The notes under the pieces: generated by a model | Told to the model about the DNA's origin: nothing | Databases searched by the model: none | Seen by the model: the letters and a program-made list of their open reading frames with translations, nothing else | NCBI GenBank assembly: GCA_032871835.1 | Contig: CM065300.1 | Coordinates: 114,945,088 to 115,009,087, forward strand | Source: Dipteronia dyeriana | Taxonomy: Eukaryota > Streptophyta > Magnoliopsida > Sapindales > Sapindaceae | Direction: 5' to 3' | DNA length: 64,000 nt | Shown here: positions 12,642-22,824 of the stretch, one piece after another | Numbering within the stretch: the stretch's first letter is position 1 | Layout: every line of letters begins with the position of its first letter | Made by a program: the position numbers and the translations under genes

Positions 12642-14300
12642 ATGAGTGGAAATGGTGGCAACGAGGGAGCTTCTAGCACTAGACCTCCACTTCTCACCGG
12701 GTTGAATTATGTCTCTTGGAAAGGCAAGATGGAGTCGTATATTTGCCAAATTTATGATAGGGCATGGTTGGCGGTTGAAGACGGCTACACTCCATCCATG
12801 ATGACTCCTACGGATGGAGGAGATGATGTACTCGAGCCAAAGGCACAGTGGAACACATAAGAGTTTGAGGCAACAAAGTGGAATAGGAAGGCAATGCATG
12901 CCATCCTATGTGCAATAGATGAGAATCAATACAAGTTGGTTCAAAACACTAGGATAGCTAAGAAGGCATGGGATATCTTAGAAGTTGCACATGAGGGAAC
13001 CGATGTGGTTAAGGAATCAAAGCTTCAAGTTCTCCAAACACAATTTGAATTGCTCAAGATGGATGAGAATGAGTGCTTCAATGACTTTGAAGTAAGGCTG
13101 ATGGACATTGTGAACCAAAGTCATCAACTTGGTGATCCTTATTCAGATAGGAAGATCAAACAGAAGATTATAAGATCTCTACCCGATAGATTTGAGTCCA
13201 AAACAACTGCTTTAGAAGAGAATAGTGCTTACAAGGATATGAAGCCGAGTGAAGTAATTGGGAGGCTTCTAGCTTATGAATCTAGGAAATGTCCTTACCC
13301 CACACCACCAAAAAAGCAAAAGGATATTGCTTTGAAAGCCTCCAAAGTTGAGAAGGAGGAAAACGATGACTCGGATGAGGAAATGACTTGCTAATAAGGA
13401 AGTTCAAGAAATTCTACAAGTCTGAGAGGAAAGGTTTTGGATCCAAGGGTCAAGACTTGAAGAAAAATGCTTCCTTCAAAAAGGTTGAGCCTAAGCAAGA
13501 AAAGACCGAAAAGAAAGGAGTCCAATGCTATGAATGTGGTGGGATAGGTCACTTTGCCCCTGAATGTGCGAATCACAAAGTCAGGAAAAAGGGAAAAGTG
13601 ATGGCCGCCACATGGAATGAAAGTGATAACTCAAACGAAGGAGATGAGTCTTCGGATGATGAAGAACTCATGGCTAACTTTATAGCCTTTACTTCCTCTC
13701 ATAGGAGCAAAGATACTAGTGAAGAAGAAAATAAGAGTCAAGAAGAAAAATACTCAAGTGATGATGGATCTTCATCACAATCCACAAATGGAAATGTGGA
13801 TAGGATGGATCTTAAGGACTATATGGCTAGTTTTGAGAGTTCAAGGTTAAAGAACAAGAATGAAATTAGGAGATTAAAAGAAGAAAACCTAGAGCTCTCT
13901 ACTCAAGTGGATCAACTAAATAAAGAGTTGGTGAGAACCATGAATAGTGAAGATAAGCTAAGAAAGGAGTTAGACTTATCTAAGAGGAGTGAAGAAGGGT
14001 TGAAGAAGGAGCCTGAAGATGCTAGAGAGTTGATGGCCAAGATGAATTCTATCACAAAAAAACTTGACCACATGTTAGATGTTGGAAAGAGGCCGAGTGA
14101 CAAGAAGAGGCTTGGGTTTGAAGATGACAACATGCCCTCCACTCTAAGCAAGACCATTTTTGTGAGAGAATCTCAGTGGGTCATCTTCTCATCAATCACC
14201 TATGAAGAAACTAGACCTAGAAGAATGTTCAAGTAGTGCTCAAGTAAAGGTGGCACCAAGAAGTCACCTTAAGCTTATCCTATAAGGACTCCTCAAGTTA
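12642..14300 (+). pseudogene. Copia A gag (nucleocapsid precursor), broken
   Basis: The start MSGNGGNEGASSTRPPLL at 12642 leads to the UBN2-type capsid region (KWNRKAMHAILCAID; SHQLGDPYSDRKIKQKI). A first CCHC knuckle, CYECGGIGHFAPEC, is at 13526-13567, and a Lys/Glu-rich coiled coil spans about 13840-14090. An in-frame TAA at 12858, a frame change around 13390 and a stop at 14236 interrupt it. The B element has the same gag (QWSTQEFETSKWN), which shows that the first stop replaces a Gln codon. Gag would assemble the virus-like particle in the cytoplasm; this copy cannot. Confidence 0.9.
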
Positions 14301-14342
14301 ACTTCCCTCAACCAAAAGCTCATAAAATGGAATATACCTATC

Positions 14343-16253
14343 ATGCAAGCTCAACCAAGGAAGCAATCAAGTCTTGCTCAACAGCAAAGAAGGAAAGTTC
14401 CTCAACAACAATCAAGACAACCACATACACATGGGAAGGCTCCAATGCATCCTCAAGGTTATGGTATGATTCCTAACTTCATTCTTACATGTCATTTTTG
14501 TGGTATTGATGGTCATATTAGACCAAATTGCTTTAGATATATTAAATTGTGTAGAATTGAAAGCATGATAGAGAAGAAAAAGGCTAAAGCCGTGATGCAT
14601 GTCACTAGGAAAAATGGAACACCTTTGCATGATCCTAGGACATTTAGAGCCTATGTACCATTGACCATTAGGAAGGAAAATATTTCACCTAGGTGGATTA
14701 GAAAAGATGAACACTTTTGCCATGTTGCACAAATTGCCTTGAAAGCTCATTCTTCTAATTTTTGGTATTTGGATAGTGGGTGCTCTAGGCACATGACTGG
14801 AGATAAGAGTTTCTTTGAGACCTTTGTGATGGAGGAGGGAGGAAATGTCACATTTGGTGATGGATCCAAAAAGAATGTTAAAGGAAAGGGAACTATTTTC
14901 ATTCCCGGATTACCCTCATTGTCCAATGCTTTGTATGTTGATGGCCTAAAAGCAAATTTGATAAGCATTTCACATCTTAGTGATGAAAGACTGTCCGTCT
15001 TGTTTAGGAAAAATGATTGCTCTATCCTATTGCCAAATGGACAAACCTTGTTAAAAGGTATGAGATCTAGCGACAATTGCTATTGTCTTGAAGCTAGATG
15101 TGTCTCTTGCAATGTGTCCAAGGATGAACAAATTGAGTTGTGGCATGAAAGACTTGGTCACATGAACTATTGGGATTTATGAATCTTAGATAAGTTCAAT
15201 GTTGTGCGAGGTCTTCCCAAGCTTGGGAAAAAGGCAAATGGTGTTTGTGGACCTTGCCAACAAGGGAAGCAAACCAAAAGTATGCAAAAAAGGGCAAGTA
15301 TTTATCCACCAAGGAACCTCTAGAGCTTCTCCACATGGATCTTATGGGTCCCATGCAAACCGAGAGTTTAGGTGGAAAGAGATACATTTTTGTGTGTAGA
15401 TGACTTCTCTAGGTACACTTGGACTTATTTTCTTAGAGAAAAATCTGAAACCTTTGACAAGTTTAAGATGCTTTGTATCAAAATTCAAAATGAAATGAAC
15501 TCTAAGATTAAAAGCATTAAACGGATTAGGAGTGACCATGGGAAGGAGTTTGAGAATGCACACTTTGAAAACTACTGCAATAGCCTAGGCATTTCTCATG
15601 AGTTTTCGGCTCCTAGGATACCTCAACAAAATGGAGTTGTTGAGCGGAAAAATAAGGTCCTTCAAGAGATAGCCCGTGTGATGTTGCTTAGCAACAATGT
15701 CCCTAGGAACATATGGGTCGAAGCCGTCAATACGGCGTACTATATAGGAAATAGAGTCTTTCTAAGGCCACACACTTGGCAAACCTTCTATGAGTTATGG
15801 AAAGGTAGAAAGCCAAATGTTAGCTATTTCCACACTTTTGGAAGCAAAGGCTACATTTTGAATGACCGTGATCAACTTGGCAAATTTGATGCTAAGAGTG
15901 ACGAGGGTACCTTCAATGGTTATGCCTTGAATAGTAGTGCCTATAGAGTTTTCAATTTAAAAACTAGAACCGTCATGGAATCATCAAATGTTGTTATTGA
16001 TGGTACAAGTCTCAAATCTAATGACCATGAGGAGGAGGTAGATATAGTTGATGACTCTCCCTTGGAAAAGGTTGTGGATATTTCTAATGTTGAAAAGACT
16101 AATCTTGATGATGATATCACACAACCCATTGATAGAATTCCTCTCTTGAACTCAAAAGAACGTGCTCCATGGGTTAGGAAACTCCATGATAAAATGACAT
16201 CATTAGAGAGATTAATAAGGGTGTTAAGACTAGGCGTCAAATGGATAATCTAA
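14343..16253 (+). pseudogene. Copia A second zinc knuckle, protease and integrase, broken
   Basis: A second CCHC, CHFCGIDGHIRPNC, lies at 14490-14531. The aspartic protease active site WYLDSGCSRHMTG has its DSG codons at 14772-14780. A pre-integrase motif LWHERLGHMNYWDL ends in a stop at 15180. After a frame change the integrase core follows (VDDFSRYTW, RSDHGKEFEN, PQQNGVVERKNKV), carrying the D-D-E triad, then the FGSKGYILNDRDQLGKFDA part. Stops at 15180, 15397 and 16251 and shifts between frames disable the polyprotein although the catalytic residues remain. Confidence 0.9.
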
Positions 16254-16332
16254 TTAGCTACACTTGTTACACTTCTCAAATAGAACCCAAGAAGGTTGAT
16301 GAAGCCTTATAAGATGAATTTGGGTTCTTGCG

Positions 16333-17022
16333 ATGCAAGAAGAGCTTAACCAATTCGAAAGGAATGAGGTTTGGACTCTAGTTTCTAGGCCCAAAGACAC
16401 CAATGTGATAGGCACCAAGTGGATATATAGGAACAAATCCGATGAGGATGGAAATATTGTGCGAAACAAGGCTAGGCTTGTAGCACATGGGTACTCTCAA
16501 ATTGAGGGTATTGACTTTAAGGAGACATTTGCTCCCGTTGCTAGGATTGTGTCCATTAGGCTCCTTTTATCCATCTCTTGTTTGCACAAGTTCAAATTGC
16601 ATCAACTGGATGTTAAGAGTGTCTTCCTCAATGGCTTCTTGCAAGAGGAAGTGTTTGTTGAGCAACCCAAGGGGTTTATGGATCATCACCACCCCAATCA
16701 TGTTTATCGTCTCAAGAAGGCTTTATATGGGTTGAAACAAGCACCAAGGGCTTGGTATGAGTGTCTCACTCAATTTCTTATAGACAATGGCTACACTAGG
16801 GGTAGTGTTGACAAGACTCTATTCGTCAAGAAAAACAAATATGAGCTATTTATAGCTCAAATCTTTGTTGATGATATAGTTTTTGGCTCCACAAATAACA
16901 CCAAAGTCCAACAATTTATTGATGTCATGTCTCATGAGTTTGAAATGAGCCTTGTTGGTGAGTTAAGTTACTTTCTAGTTTTACAAATTAAGCAAATGGA
17001 TAATGGGATTTTCATATCTTAA
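16333..17022 (+). pseudogene. Copia A reverse transcriptase
   Basis: Copia-type RT: NEVWTLVSRPKDTNVIGTKW, KARLVAHGYSQIEGIDFKET, FKLHQLDVKSVFLNGFLQEE, then YGLKQAPRAWYE and the catalytic FVDDIVFGS (YVDD equivalent) near 16864. The frame ends at a TAA at 17020, where the family continues into the connection region (AKYAKNLVKKFGFENA). The domain itself is nearly complete. Confidence 0.9.
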
Positions 17023-17088
17023 GCTAAATATGCCAAAAACCTAGTAAAGAAATTTGGTTTTGAAAATGCCAAACATTGTGATACACCC

Positions 17089-17808
17089 ATGAGTACCACT
17101 TTAAAGCTAAGTAAGGATGCCAGCAGTAAAAGTGTGGACCAAACTTTGTATCGTGGCATGATTGATAGCTTGATTTATTTGACCACAAGTAGGCCCGATA
17201 TCTCTTTTAGTGTGGGTGTGTGTGCTAGGTACCAATCAAATCCTAAGGAGTCTCATCTCTCTTATGTTAAGAGAATCATTTGCTATGTGAATGAGACATC
17301 TAACTATGGGATTTGGTACTCTTTTGACACTAATGCTAGTCATGTAAGCTTTAATGATACAGATTGGGCAGGAAATTGTGATGATAGAAAAAGTACATCG
17401 GGCAGTTGCTTTTTCCTTGGAAACAACCTCGTCTCTTGGTTTTGCAAGAAGCAAAATTCAATTTCTTTGTCTATGGTTGTGGACGAATACATAGTTGCTA
17501 GGAGTGGATGCACACAACTCCTTTAGATGAAGCAAATGCTAGTCGACTATGGATTCAATCAAGGTACTCTTACTCTCTTTTGTGATAACATGAGTGCAAT
17601 TAATATTTTCAAGAATCCGGTTAAACATTCTAGAACTAAGCATATTGACATCCGCCATCATTTCATTATAGAACTAGTTGAGAATAAATGCATAGTACTT
17701 GAGCATATAGGTACTAGTGATCAACTAGCTGATCTATTTACTAAACCCTTAGATTCTATTCGATTTAAAACTCTTAGTAGATCTATTGGGATTTGTCTCA
17801 TGGAGTGA
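17089..17808 (+). pseudogene. Copia A RNase H
   Basis: The sequence reads YRGMIDSLIYLTTSRPDISF, DTDWAGNCDDRKSTSGSCFF, then a TAG at 17524. It continues in the same frame with LFCDNMSAINIFKNPVKHSR and HIDIRHHFI, ending in a natural-looking TGA at 17806. The DxDWAG and CDN acidic residues are present. In the WCKKQNSISLS-type stretch the family's usual AEYIA appears as DEYIVA. Confidence 0.88.
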
Positions 17809-19017
17809 TGAGTTTTTATATTTAACCCCATAAGGGGAACTCAAGCAAAGAGAGCTATTGTATACTTTTGCATGCAAAAATTTGGAAATGTTTATGCTCC
17901 TTTATTAATTGCTTGAGTAGCTTGGTTGCACTTATATTATATTCGATTATATTTTCTTCAATAAGTGTGAACTATGCTTTAATTACAATCCATGTCATAT
18001 TTATGTTCAAACATGTTTTTTTGGACTAGGAGATCTACATAGGAAGTACATGTTGAATGACCTATAGTTATCTACATGACATGATGATTCTTTAATGACA
18101 TGCTAATAAAAAATAATAAAGCATGATTTAATGATTGCAATTGTTGAATGCAAAACATTGTGTTAAAATGCTAGTGAGACTAAATTGTTTAATCAATGTC
18201 TCTCTTTCTTTATTAGTTGAACATGGCTACTATCATTCGGGTATCTTACCCGAAAAAATCAAATAGGGTTTCAAAGTCGCTCATGCCATGTTTCGCTTAT
18301 AAAGTTGGATATAGTGCTTTTAAAGCTTGACATCTATGAAAACCCTATATCTTTGCTTCTCTCATGACAAATGGTGAAATTGGTTTGAATTCTATTGGAA
18401 ACCTTGGTCATTTTATTTGCCAAATACCATTGTTTTTGAACTTGAATGCAACATGTCTTGTATGCAAAACATTTTTAATTCACATATTTTCTTCAAATAA
18501 ATCTCTTTGTTTCTCTCATTTTAATTGAGTTGTATAAGTGTAGTTTATATGATTATGCAAATATCTTGTATGCTTCTTTCTCTCTTTGCCTTGAGTGACC
18601 TGGTTGGGGACTCCTCATTTGCCTATATCATGATAAAAAGGGGGAGTAGCATATGGTTTAAGGAGGCACTAGGAACTTAACTTGGTGAGAGGAAGTAGTA
18701 CTTGTTGGGGAGATTACATTTAGAGGGAGTAACCCTTTGAAGAGGAGCATTGCATTCACATACATTACATGATGTGGTACTCATACTCTTAAATGCAAAT
18801 GTTTTTGCTTTATATTAACTTGATCATCTTACATGCACTTGGTTTGGAAAGTGTATTTGTTTTTGTTTTGTGTGTAGGGTTGATAGATCTATAAGAGTTT
18901 GGAGATTGAAGATTTGAAGTTCTTTTATGTATATCTATTTTTAATGTAGAATATCTTCCCGGTGTTTTATTTTGTTTTGTGAGGATCAATGTGAGTGGTG
19001 GTTTTATCACGAAATAG
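17809..19017 (+). other. Copia A region between pol and 3' LTR, no ORF
   Basis: About 1.2 kb without coding capacity. It contains AAAAAGGGGGAGTAGCATAT near 18636, a second polypurine-like tract well upstream of the LTR. The homologous stretch is kept in Copia B (50216-51430, minus), although B lost all of pol. Some SIRE-type elements carry an env-like ORF in this position; I see none here. Confidence 0.6.
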
Positions 19018-19031
19018 CTAAAGAGGGAGAT
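19018..19031 (+). promoter_or_regulatory. Copia A polypurine tract
   Basis: CTAAAGAGGGAGAT directly precedes the TGTAAAG start of the 3' LTR, the place where plus-strand DNA synthesis is primed. Confidence 0.85.
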
Positions 19032-20638
19032 TGTAAAGTCCTAATTTATTGATTGGCTTATTTCGTGAACAAACCACACATTGGGGTTTTATGTAAGGGA
19101 AGCTTAGGCTATCAGGACCTCAAAAAAGAAAAACCAAAGGTAAAACTCTTGTGCTTACTTGCTTTGAAGAGATAGTTGCACACACTCACAAATTCATGCA
19201 TAACTCTTATTTGTATATGTTGTGTATTTATACTTGTGTGCATTCATGATTGAATAACTCTTCTTCATTTATTTGCATATTGTGATTAAAGTACCATGTC
19301 ATGTTAGGCATTAGTATAAGATGCATCTTCATCACTCTAGTACTTGTTGAAAATGTGTGTTTGAGTGTGGAAAAAATGGACAGTGCGCTGGTGGTGTGCT
19401 ACTCGACTAGCACAGCCTCATCAGCGCAACATTCCAGTGGCTCGTCTCTTGTCATGCGCCACTGAGCTGTGCCACTTCACCCGTGCAACATTGAAAAAGT
19501 GGGCAGTGCGCTGGTGGTGCGCTACTCGACTAGCGCAGCCTCCCCAATGTAACATTCCAGTGAATCGTCGCTTGTCATGTGCCACTGAGCTGCGCCACTC
19601 CGCTGGCGCCTATTGAAAATTTAGGCTGTGCATTGGTGGTTCGCTACTCGACTAGCGTACCTCACCAGCGCACATAGCGGGAGCTGAAACATTTTTTTCA
19701 AAACGACCTCACTTTGGTTGAAACTCATATATATATATATAACTCTTTGTATTCAGGTCGTGCAATAGTTCAAAATATCATATCTTTTCCTTAGAACATA
19801 TTTCAAAAGGGAAAATCTTACAAGAACTCATCTTTAAACACTCAAAGCATTTCATTGTGCATAAATACATCATCTTGCATCATCTATGGTCATTTAGATT
19901 GCTTCAATGGATAGTTTTGCATCATCACATCTTGTTTGGTAAGTTTCTCACTATCTTCTTACAAGTCAAGTGTTTTTCTTGCTAAGCCATCTCTTTTATC
20001 ATTTGTATGCTCTTAGAATATATTCTAGATACAAAATAGAGATTGTTGTGATGACACGATTGAGTGTTGTATTGTGATAGCTTCATAGGATTGTTTGATC
20101 TATGTGCTAAGCTTAATGAACATGTCATTTAGCTCTTGATATCTAGGATTGCATCAATTTCCATCTCATCATCCTAGATAAGCATATAAGGTTCCCTAGC
20201 CTTGTTTGTTCTTTGAATATCATCATATATTCACATAGGCCATTTTATCTCTTCATTAAGAAGTAAGACTTGTGTTGCTTCCGGGATTAGGTAGCTTAAA
20301 TCACAAGCAAGATGGACTAGGTTCACTTATACCGGGATGAGGTAGTGGTGGTGGATTATAAACCTGGATTAGGTTATAATTCCTTTACCATTAGTGGATT
20401 CGAGGTTCGAGTGTGGAACACTTAAATGCCAGTGGTTTTTCCCATTTGGAGGGTTTCCACGTATATCTCAAGTGTCTTTACTATTTCCACACTTATTACA
20501 CTTGTGATATTATTGTAACTAGTTAGGGGTATTTTCATCAACTTGACCATTAACGAAAATTGGGTAAAATTGTTTAAAATCTATTCACCTCCATAGATTA
20601 TCATTAAGCACACCATAATATTTGTTCAATGATCAATC
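19032..20638 (+). repeat. Copia A 3' LTR
   Basis: 1,607 bp, collinear with 10923-12515 and carrying the same GC-rich repeat block (19376-19680). Many substitutions and small indels separate the two LTRs, so the insertion is comparatively old. Confidence 0.93.
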
Positions 20639-20776
20639 ATGTTTTTGAAATTAACAAATTTAATATTACAAACAAAATGATCACAACGTCAATTTAAATC
20701 GTGCCTATACAATCATACATACAGGAGCATCGAGAAACAATTTCCTGTTTCGATTTTTTTTGGCTTTGATACCAAT
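20639..20776 (-). mobile_element. Copia C leader and primer binding site (right segment)
   Basis: The plus strand reads GGCTTTGATACCAAT at 20762-20776. On the minus strand this is ATTGGTATCAAAGCC, a Met-type PBS directly after the LTR end. This segment is the continuation of 9356-10922 across the Copia A insertion. Confidence 0.85.
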
Positions 20777-21391
20777 TGTTGGAATCCTGTTAACCGGTCA
20801 AGTAACAGAAATCAATTTTAAATTTTTTTGTATAGATCGTAAACAATCTGGGACCAGTGAACTTTGGATCATAATTTTTCGGAACTAATACATATAATAT
20901 TATTACACTAATAAAATATATGTATATAAGGAAATTGAAATCGATAATAATCTGAAGAAGATGTTAGAACCTGACCAATGTATGGAGTATCCTTCACTTT
21001 TTGCAATGCTCTTGGTCTGTACCACCGATCTTCCTTGCTATCTCCCGGGACTGGTAACTGCGTATTGGCACGTCATGGTACTCAGGAACTTAGGAAGATG
21101 TTAAAGAGAGAAAAAGAAGAAACTCTTTCTTTTGATATTAGTGTACAACACTTGCACACTTTTCTCTCTTTTTGGTGTATTGATCTCACACACACACAAA
21201 TACAAATTGCTTCTTGTGCCGAAAAAAAAACAATTGATGTGTGTATGTGTGTTTTATCTCTTTTCCCTTTTGATATAACGCACACACTTATTGGATCCCA
21301 TACAAAACTGATGCATTTTATATTCTTACGCACTAAATTGCATACAAGCAAATTGAGACTCAATTAATGTGTATGACTTTTTTTTTACTCT
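20777..21391 (-). repeat. Copia C 5' LTR, PBS-proximal part
   Basis: On the minus strand this part ends GGATTCCAACA next to the PBS. It is interrupted at 21391 by Gypsy D and resumes at 57319. Together the two parts give an LTR of about 940 bp with inverted ends TGTTGG / CCAACA. It contains CA-rich stretches (21190-21290) and a TATATACATATATTTTA segment (20890-20930). Confidence 0.7.
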
Positions 21392-22244
21392 TGTTGACGT
21401 TGATTTCTGTATGGATGAGAAAATCAACAATGTTGGACTTTGTTATGACCTGTCAAAAGAGAATGTAATTGGAGCAATAATGACAAGAGTTTATGTGATA
21501 AAACTCTGGTGATCGGAGAAACGTCCACGGGTGGTTGAATGCACAACCAAGCCAAATCCACTATTTAAACAAAGAATTACACCACTCGATCTCTCTTTCC
21601 TTTCTCTTGAATTTCTCTCTATTTTTTTCCTCCGCCTTTTACAATGAGATTATGGGCCTATTTATATGTCCATAGAACCCTAATCCTTGTTGTACAAGTA
21701 AGAAAAAGGAATTGTATTTTACTGAAGACTGGTTACTTATTATTGCAGTCGTCTTTATCTTCCTTCCTGTTTCAGAGGCCTTGTGAAGATAGAGTTTGAA
21801 TCTTGGTGTGATTCTGGTGGCATAATCTCTTTAGGACTTATTTCCTTAACAGCGTGCAGTCTTCTTGAATAACTGAGTTGTTGCTTGATTTGGAATCTGT
21901 TTCCTGTTTGACGTTTTATCCTTCTAGAAATTCTCTTTGATACGTATGTCTTGGGTATTGGAGTATGATTCTTGGTTTACCCACGTGTGTGAATCGTTTG
22001 CTGGATTTTTTTTATTCGGGTTTCCTGTATTGTCCTGAGTAGAACATAATGTGCTAAGTACTCTGTCTCGAGTAGAACACAACGCGCCGAATACCCGTGT
22101 TCAGACTTACTCGGGTTCTTATTCCTTTGTGATGTCTTTGAATGGTATCCTCTAGATGCCAACCCGGATGCCCATCTGGTAATTTTTTAAGGGATTATCC
22201 TATTAGTCAGTGACGTGTACATTCAACAAAATATACATATAACA
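21392..22244 (-). repeat. Gypsy D 3' LTR
   Basis: 853 bp, collinear with 56485-57313 with moderate divergence and small indels (for example an extra AGAAAG unit in the other copy). On the minus strand it is preceded by AACGGGGTAA (around 22245-22255), a short candidate polypurine tract. Confidence 0.9.
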
Positions 22245-22824
22245 TTACCCCGTTAAAATACTTTTGTCGAGTAGAGTTTTGTTTTGGCATAAGATTTTAA
22301 TCTACCTTCCGACTAGACTTGTCTTTCCCTTCCTAATTTCTCATTAATCTAGCAATAATAATCTTTAAACAATTTCTCCGTATTTATGACGTGTTTTAAT
22401 GGCAACCATGTATGTGCGGTTTGCCTCTTCACGCGAAATCTAATGATTGTGACGTTTTAAAATCTTGACGGCTTTATCTATTCTTTCCACTGCACGTGTC
22501 CTCTAAACGTTTGGTTTCAGATATCATTTATGAGATGTGACTCGTCGTCTATCAGATACGCCGCCTATGTCACCAAATCCTTCTTTTGATTTTTCCCGCT
22601 TTTTGAGACTCTAGGGTTTCGTGTCTTCGACCTTTTACATAGTTTACTTAAACTGAAGGAGGCAGTTTTTGTTGTTTATCAGAAGCAAAAACCCAAATTT
22701 TTTTGGTTCATTTTTGCAGAAGCAAAAAACACCAGAAAACCTAGGTTTTCACATAGAGATTCATCTTGGCTCTTTACTGAGGCTTTTCCCAGTTGCTTCG
22801 AGTCTGTTTTAAAGGTCAGTTCGG
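22245..22824 (+). other. Gypsy D sequence between 3' LTR and antisense ORF
   Basis: No ORF. On the plus strand it contains CTAGGGTTTCGTG and further leader-like sequence just before the antisense ORF start at 22825, as expected if that ORF has its own promoter on this strand. Confidence 0.45.

Larger units (their letters stand above)
10923..20638 (+). mobile_element. Copia A, full-length SIRE/Maximus-type element, degenerate
   Basis: A 9.7-kb element with LTRs 10923-12515 and 19032-20638. Both begin TGTAAA and end TTCA. It has a Met-type PBS directly after the 5' LTR and a purine tract directly before the 3' LTR. The flanking 5-mers ACGAT (10918-10922) and ATGAT (20639-20643) differ by one base and are taken as the target duplication. 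Domain order is gag, protease, integrase, RT, RNase H (copia order). Large LTRs, a Lys/Glu-rich coiled-coil gag with two CCHC knuckles, and a long region after pol place it in the SIRE/Maximus lineage. It is inserted in the leader of Copia C. The LTRs differ at many sites, so it is not recent. Confidence 0.93.

Noticed and set aside
20978..21367. 129-codon open frame on the plus strand with CxxH-like residues
   Set aside because: It lies entirely within the Copia C LTR (antisense to the element) and is rich in CA/TG simple sequence; no gene support.
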